A DNA stretch of 45,335 nt from contig CALKIV010000032.1 in the NCBI GenBank assembly GCA_937995835.1, forward strand, positions 1 through 45,335, read 5' to 3'. Both the position numbers and the translations under genes were made by a program. The notes below the pieces were generated by a model that had not been told where the DNA came from, made no database searches, and was given only the letters and a program-made list of their open reading frames with translations. Of the stretch, positions 40,205 through 45,335 are shown one piece after another (position 1 is the stretch's first letter; each line of letters begins with the position of its first letter). This DNA comes from an uncultured Dysgonomonas sp. GTDB taxonomy: Bacteria > Bacteroidota > Bacteroidia > Bacteroidales > Dysgonomonadaceae.

Positions 40205-43200
40205 ATGAAAAAAAGTAACTATTACTATTGTAGAATAGGCAAAGCAATGAGCACCAAGCTCTTTTTGCAGATCCTATCTCTTATTTTTTGTTGCTTGTTT
40301 GCTACAAGTGTGTATGCACAACAAGAAATAAAAGTGAGTGGAACAGTTGTAGATCATACTGGCGAGCCCGTTATCGGAGCTGCAATACAACCAGTGGGGT
40401 CTAAAACAGGAACTATTACTGATATTGATGGAAATTTCACCTTGTCTGTTGCATCCAACGCAAGCTTGAAAGTTTCGTATGTTGGATATAAAGAACAAAC
40501 TGTAAAAATCAATAATCAAACATCATTAAGCATAGTCTTGCAAGAAGACACCGAACTTCTAGACGAGGTCGTTGTGATTGGTTATGGTACGATGAAAAAA
40601 CGTGACTTGACCGGTGCTATCTCATCTGTAAAAAGTGATGTGATCACCATGTCGCCAACATCAAACCCAATGGAAGCTCTACAAGGGCGTGTAGCTGGTT
40701 TGGACATTACTAAGACATCGGGACAGGCCGGGGCTGGAGTAAACATGCAATTGCGTGGAACTCGTTCATTTACAGCTTCAGGAAGTCCTCTATTCTTGAT
40801 TGATGGCCTACCAGGAGACTATTCAAGTCTAAATCCTAACGATATAGAAAGTATTGAAGTTTTGAAGGATGCTTCTTCAACTGCAATTTATGGATCTTCA
40901 GGATCCAATGGGGTCATCATCATTACCACCAAAAATGCTAAAGAAGGAAAACTCAGTGTCAACTTCAACTCTTATATTGGTATCAACAGTTGGTCTACAC
41001 TACCCAAAGTACATAATGGAGAAAGCTACTTGGGCACTAAGCGTCTTGCAGATCAAGAAGCAGGAAAATACATTGACGATGAAACGACCTTAGGCACAGC
41101 CATTTATGATGCATATAAAAAAGGACATACAATCGATTGGTTAGATGCCATACTGAAAACAGGTATCACTCAAAATTATTCACTCTCACTATCAGAAGGA
41201 ACAGATAAGAGAAAGAATTATTTTTCTTTAAACTATTCTCAAGAAGATGGTCAGTATGAAAGAGACAGCTATAAAGTGTTTTCCGGAACATACAAAACTG
41301 ATTATCAAGTAAAGAAATGGCTTGCTCTAGGTATGAATGTACAAGGATCGTATAGAAACCAAAGCAAGGCATACAGTAAGCTGGATCGTATTATGGCAAC
41401 TTCTCCTTATGGGGAGCTTTACGACGGAAATGGCAAACTAAACCCATTCCCTGTTGCAGGAGATAACAGACAAGTAAATTTACTACTGAATGAAAATAAA
41501 GATGTATACACGAATGACAACAGGAGACTTAATTTATATATTACCCCGTATATTCGTATTTCACCTTTAAAGGGTCTTACTGTTGAGTCTAGAATCAATG
41601 CTTCTCTAGGTTACAGTACAGGTAACTACTATGAAGGCTATGGCTCTTATCAATATTATGACGTAGCAGGAGTAGGTGCAGTAACAAGTGACCCTATAAC
41701 AGCCAACATGAAAGGAGAGGTTAATAATAGCCACAGTTACAACTATAAATGGGAGAATATTCTAACATACAATTTCAAATTGTTCGAAGATCATGACTTT
41801 ACTCTAACAGGAGTAACAACTTATGGGCACTCTCAGTCACAATCATCTACTGCTGGTGCTGATGGAATAACAAGCAACATCTATAAATGGACAAATTTAG
41901 GAGTAGCCACAGGTAACAAAACCATAAAATCTGGTTACTCTATGGGTAAAGACATGGCCTACATAGGACGTTTAAGCTATTCGTATCTTGGACGCTACTT
42001 GCTCTCTGCATCTATACGTCATGAAGGTGACTCTAGATTAGCGAAAGGGCAAAAATGGGATACATTCCCAGCTATCAATGGAGGATGGAGATTCTCTGAC
42101 GAAGCATTCATGGAGGAAACAAAAGACTGGTTAGATAGTGCTAAAATTCGTGCAGGATATGGTGTTACAGGAGCAGCAGGAATCAAACCTTATGATTCTT
42201 GGTCTATTTTAGGACAAGGAAATATCACTTTAGGGGGAGATAAAATAACAAGTTATCAATATCCAGGTACAGTTACCAATCCATTCTTAGGATGGGAAAA
42301 ATCTTACAATACAAATATTGGTCTAGACTTATCTCTGTTAAAAAACAGGATTGAACTTACTTTCGATTACTATCTTACAAATACAGACGATGTTATCTGG
42401 ACACAACCACTACCAATCACTAATGGAGGTGCTAGTGCTAAAGACTTCTTCAATAGAAAGGTTAACTTGGCCTCTACTCGCAACAAAGGTATAGAGCTTG
42501 CACTAACAACTCGCAATGTGGAGACTAAAGAATTCAACTGGACATCAACAGTTACATTCAACAGAAATTGGGAAAAAGTTACTTCTCTTGGAGATGGTAG
42601 TCAAAACCTAATCACTATGCCTGATGAAGACTACACTTTAGCCTTAGGACATGCTGTAAATTCTTACTATTCTCATAAAATTGATGGAGTGTGGCAATAT
42701 GGTGAAGAAGCTGATGCTGCCGTATTTGGAGCAAAACCTGGATTTCTTAAAGTTAATGTACCGGGCCTTGTTAGAACTGCAGAAGGTCAATACGAAAAAA
42801 CAATCATAGGAGATAATGGAGAACCTGTAACAACTATTTACAATGCGGACAACACCTATAACATAGGAGATAATGACAGACAAATTGTAGGAAAAAACTC
42901 ACCTGACTGGAACTTAGGATTCCAAAATACATTTACTTGGAGAGATTTCGACCTATCTGTCTACATGTATGCGCGTTTTGGACAGAAGATTAAATACGAC
43001 ATGCTAACGAACTACGATCCAACTGGAGGTAAAAACTTCCTTTCTCATTTTGATTATTGGACTTCAACAAATGCATCAAATGATTTTCCTGCTCTAAACT
43101 CAGAATATGAACTAAAAGATTATGCAGGATATATGGGGCTAGCATATGTTGATGGATCTTTCTTCAAAATTAAGAATATAACCTTGGGCTATACCATGCC

Positions 43201-43375
43201 AAGATCTCTAACTAACAAATTGCAAATCGACAAGCTAAGAGTATATGGAACAATCACAAATCCTCTGATTGTAGCCAAAAGCCACTTGCTAAAAGATTAT
43301 GACCCAGAGATGAATGGAAGCCTAGATTTTCCTCTAACAAGACAACTTGTTTTCGGTGTTAATTTCTCATTCTAA
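40205..43375 (+). CDS. SusC-type TonB-dependent outer-membrane transporter
   Basis: The 1056-residue protein has a signal peptide (cleavage near AQ at 38-39), a carboxypeptidase-regulatory-like domain at about 42-112 (SGTVVDHTGEPVIGAAI), a TonB-box-like LDEVVVIGYGTMKKRDLTGA at 119-136, a plug domain (GRVAGLDITKTSGQAGAGVNMQLRG, SIEVLKDASSTAIYGSSGSNG) and a 22-strand barrel. It lacks the STN signalling domain, so no direct anti-sigma link is expected. It should import a glycan or peptide with the SusD partner, whose gene begins 18 bases after this stop. Substrate unknown. Confidence 0.96.
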   Translation: MKKSNYYYCRIGKAMSTKLFLQILSLIFCCLFATSVYAQQEIKVSGTVVDHTGEPVIGAAIQPVGSKTGTITDIDGNFTLSVASNASLKVSYVGYKEQTVKINNQTSLSIVLQEDTELLDEVVVIGYGTMKKRDLTGAISSVKSDVITMSPTSNPMEALQGRVAGLDITKTSGQAGAGVNMQLRGTRSFTASGSPLFLIDGLPGDYSSLNPNDIESIEVLKDASSTAIYGSSGSNGVIIITTKNAKEGKLSVNFNSYIGINSWSTLPKVHNGESYLGTKRLADQEAGKYIDDETTLGTAIYDAYKKGHTIDWLDAILKTGITQNYSLSLSEGTDKRKNYFSLNYSQEDGQYERDSYKVFSGTYKTDYQVKKWLALGMNVQGSYRNQSKAYSKLDRIMATSPYGELYDGNGKLNPFPVAGDNRQVNLLLNENKDVYTNDNRRLNLYITPYIRISPLKGLTVESRINASLGYSTGNYYEGYGSYQYYDVAGVGAVTSDPITANMKGEVNNSHSYNYKWENILTYNFKLFEDHDFTLTGVTTYGHSQSQSSTAGADGITSNIYKWTNLGVATGNKTIKSGYSMGKDMAYIGRLSYSYLGRYLLSASIRHEGDSRLAKGQKWDTFPAINGGWRFSDEAFMEETKDWLDSAKIRAGYGVTGAAGIKPYDSWSILGQGNITLGGDKITSYQYPGTVTNPFLGWEKSYNTNIGLDLSLLKNRIELTFDYYLTNTDDVIWTQPLPITNGGASAKDFFNRKVNLASTRNKGIELALTTRNVETKEFNWTSTVTFNRNWEKVTSLGDGSQNLITMPDEDYTLALGHAVNSYYSHKIDGVWQYGEEADAAVFGAKPGFLKVNVPGLVRTAEGQYEKTIIGDNGEPVTTIYNADNTYNIGDNDRQIVGKNSPDWNLGFQNTFTWRDFDLSVYMYARFGQKIKYDMLTNYDPTGGKNFLSHFDYWTSTNASNDFPALNSEYELKDYAGYMGLAYVDGSFFKIKNITLGYTMPRSLTNKLQIDKLRVYGTITNPLIVAKSHLLKDYDPEMNGSLDFPLTRQLVFGVNFSF

Positions 43376-43393
43376 AAAGATAAAAAAGATAAA

Positions 43394-45335
43394 ATGAAAA
43401 AAACAATATATAAATTAGTAGGTTTGTTTCTCCTCATTACAATGTTTAATTCTTGTAGCTTGGATGAATATAACCCTTCAGCAGGAGATGGAACAACCAC
43501 TGCTTTTAGCGGTTGGTATGGACTACAAGCATATTGCTACTCTCCTCTATACTCCCAACTATTCACTGCCACTGACTATCTTTCATTAGCAGAAACAGGA
43601 AGTGATCTATGGCTTGTAAAAGCCAATGGAACTTCAACAAAAGAGATGTTTTACTACGAAACTCTCACAACAAGTACCAATGCAAGCAACAAAGTATTCA
43701 GACAGTGCTACTCATTGATTACCAGCTGCAATACAGTCATCAACGGAGCAGACAAAGTTACAGATGGCGATCCCGAAAAGATTAAAATCTTAGTTGCTGA
43801 AGCTAAAGTTTTACGTGCTTTCTATTATTTAGTTTTGACAACTCATTATGGTCCTATAACTCTAAACTTAGAAACTGTAGAGTACCCAACATTTACTCCT
43901 AACAGAGCTTCTGAAGCTGAAATTTATGCTCAAATAATCACAGATTTAAAAGAAGCTGCAGCCGATCTTAAGGTAGATCCATATGGTGGAAACTACGCAC
44001 GTGCAACCAAAAAAACAGCTCTGGGGCTAATGGCTCGTGCCTATGCACAAGGAGCTGGGCTTGATCTAAAGGAAGATGGCAAATCTTATTGGGAAAAGGC
44101 TAGAGATGTAGCTGCTGATCTAATCACTAATGCAGAATCTTATGGTGCATATCTGTATACTGATATCTCTGATATGTGGGCAGACGCAAACAATCGCAAC
44201 AATAAAGAATCTCTATTTACTGCTACAGGACCTCAAGCTGGGCAAGAAGAAGCATTCGTTCATGCACAAGGGGCAACTGCTCTATTTGCCTATACATGCA
44301 GTGATCCTGGAAAACTAGAAGAGTTTTGGAACAAGAATCACAAGCCTAGCGACAAAGGATATTTCTATGGACGTATGAATTCAGCTACCTACATGCCTTC
44401 AAAATACTTAATGGACTGCTTTGATCCAAGCTGGGATAAACGTTGGGAAAATTCCTTTACACATGCCTACTCGGAATGGTCAATGGTGCAACCTGAATGG
44501 GTACAATATAAGGACGGAATCATTACCATTACTCAAGCTATGATTGACAAATATGGTATGAATCCCGAATTTGTAGGCCAAAAGCTATATCCATATGCAG
44601 ACTGTAATGCAATATCTGCAACCTATGGAGGAAATCAGTATCCTGCATCTGTATGGCCTAAAGGAAAAGGGGCTGAAATTGCAGCAATGGCTAAGAACTC
44701 AGATAGAGTTGCCCTATTAGAAAGAAATCACAAGAAAGTTTACGTTGTAGACTATCCTGTGGCAGAAGATGATGATCGTTTCGTTATCACCCTATCAAAG
44801 AATCCAATGAGTAAAGAGGATAAATGGAAACGCAAACACTTAGTCATCAATATTGATGATTTATATACTTCTGATGGTTTGCCACACAGCACACCAATCA
44901 ACAACACTAATATAAATCAAGTATATCCATCTTTAAACAAGTTCAACTGGTCTTACCAAGGTGTATTTATGGGTAGCAACCTACAACGCAAATATGGTGA
45001 CATGTTTATCATGCGTATGGCCGAAGTCTATCTAATTGCAGCAGAAGCGGAAGTTGCACTAGGTAACGGAGCAGCAGCAGCACCATACATAAACAAGTTA
45101 CGTGAACGTGCATTACGCAGTGGTGCTGACTTCAGCAAAGTGAAATTGACAACAGTTACTGAAAATGACATCTTTGATGAGTATGCTCGTGAACTTTGCG
45201 GTGAATTTAGCCGTTGGGCTCTACTAAAGAGACATAACGCCTTCGAAAGTAGATTGGAAAAATACAATAAGCGTGCAGCGGCAAGCTTCAAGCCTGTTCA
45301 CTACAACCGTCCAATATCTTATGACTTCCTATCTC
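43394..45335 (+). CDS. SusD/RagB-type nutrient-binding lipoprotein, truncated by the window edge
   Basis: The frame is open from ATG 43394 to the right edge, so the C-terminus is missing. The first 17 residues end in a lipobox-like MFNSC, anchoring the protein to the outer-membrane surface. SusD hallmarks are visible: VLRAFYYLVLTTHYGPI in the first TPR-like helices, AEIYAQIITDLKEAAADL, TKKTALGLMARAYAQGAG and, near the end, DMFIMRMAEVYLIAAEAEVALGN followed by INKLRERA and DEYARELCGEFSRWALLKR. It pairs with the SusC protein as the surface lid for substrate capture. Confidence 0.95.
   Translation, partial: MKKTIYKLVGLFLLITMFNSCSLDEYNPSAGDGTTTAFSGWYGLQAYCYSPLYSQLFTATDYLSLAETGSDLWLVKANGTSTKEMFYYETLTTSTNASNKVFRQCYSLITSCNTVINGADKVTDGDPEKIKILVAEAKVLRAFYYLVLTTHYGPITLNLETVEYPTFTPNRASEAEIYAQIITDLKEAAADLKVDPYGGNYARATKKTALGLMARAYAQGAGLDLKEDGKSYWEKARDVAADLITNAESYGAYLYTDISDMWADANNRNNKESLFTATGPQAGQEEAFVHAQGATALFAYTCSDPGKLEEFWNKNHKPSDKGYFYGRMNSATYMPSKYLMDCFDPSWDKRWENSFTHAYSEWSMVQPEWVQYKDGIITITQAMIDKYGMNPEFVGQKLYPYADCNAISATYGGNQYPASVWPKGKGAEIAAMAKNSDRVALLERNHKKVYVVDYPVAEDDDRFVITLSKNPMSKEDKWKRKHLVINIDDLYTSDGLPHSTPINNTNINQVYPSLNKFNWSYQGVFMGSNLQRKYGDMFIMRMAEVYLIAAEAEVALGNGAAAAPYINKLRERALRSGADFSKVKLTTVTENDIFDEYARELCGEFSRWALLKRHNAFESRLEKYNKRAAASFKPVHYNRPISYDFLS

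Overview
The window looks like a chromosomal segment of a member of the Bacteroidales (Bacteroidota). The evidence is a SusC/SusD outer-membrane pair at the right end, a FISUMP-domain secreted protein, a LptaS-type sulfatase, an epimerase-type threonine dehydrogenase next to kbl, A-rich leaders without clear Shine-Dalgarno sequences, and repeated matches to the Bacteroidota promoter form (TTTG ... TAnnTTTG). No species name is claimed. No tRNA, rRNA, CRISPR array, transposase or phage gene was seen.

Left end (1-2.7 kb) is the most accessory-looking part. Two about 86 % identical two-TM proteins (259-801, 1775-2314) flank a small lipoprotein (874-1428) and a broken coding remnant (1422-1747). 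Intergenic palindromes and dispersed repeats surround them. The arrangement resembles a decayed toxin/immunity cassette array, but no toxin fold is recognised. Next come kbl and an epimerase-type threonine dehydrogenase (threonine to glycine plus acetyl-CoA), an AT-rich acyltransferase-3 membrane protein bracketed by two near-identical hairpins, an unknown anchored protein, a GNAT gene bracketed by inverted copies of one terminator, and a phosphoglycerol-transferase/LtaS-like sulfatase.

The middle (10-24 kb) holds a DUF3795 Cys-rich protein, a secreted beta-propeller glycosidase-like protein, RDD, GNAT-YoaP, DUF805 and AI-2E-type membrane proteins, a FISUMP protein, then an envelope cluster: rfbB (dTDP-glucose 4,6-dehydratase), murB, and murA with Asp in place of the usual catalytic Cys. 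A DUF6891-like protein and a TPR lipoprotein follow. On the minus strand lies a tight ECF sigma factor - M28 peptidase - membrane-anchored putative anti-sigma operon, then a GT39-like membrane glycosyltransferase and a TM2/DUF2752 pair.

The right part (28-45 kb) starts with ldhA preceded by a repeated TTCTCAT motif array, then an N-acetylmuramoyl-L-alanine amidase, an MlaD/MCE lipid-transport protein and dnaA in one direction. A divergent pirin/LysR pair, a YfbK-like VWA lipoprotein, a TonB-C protein, a HerA-like ATPase (DUF853) and finally a susC-susD pair complete the window; susD runs off the right edge. Most convergent gene pairs share a clear intrinsic terminator.
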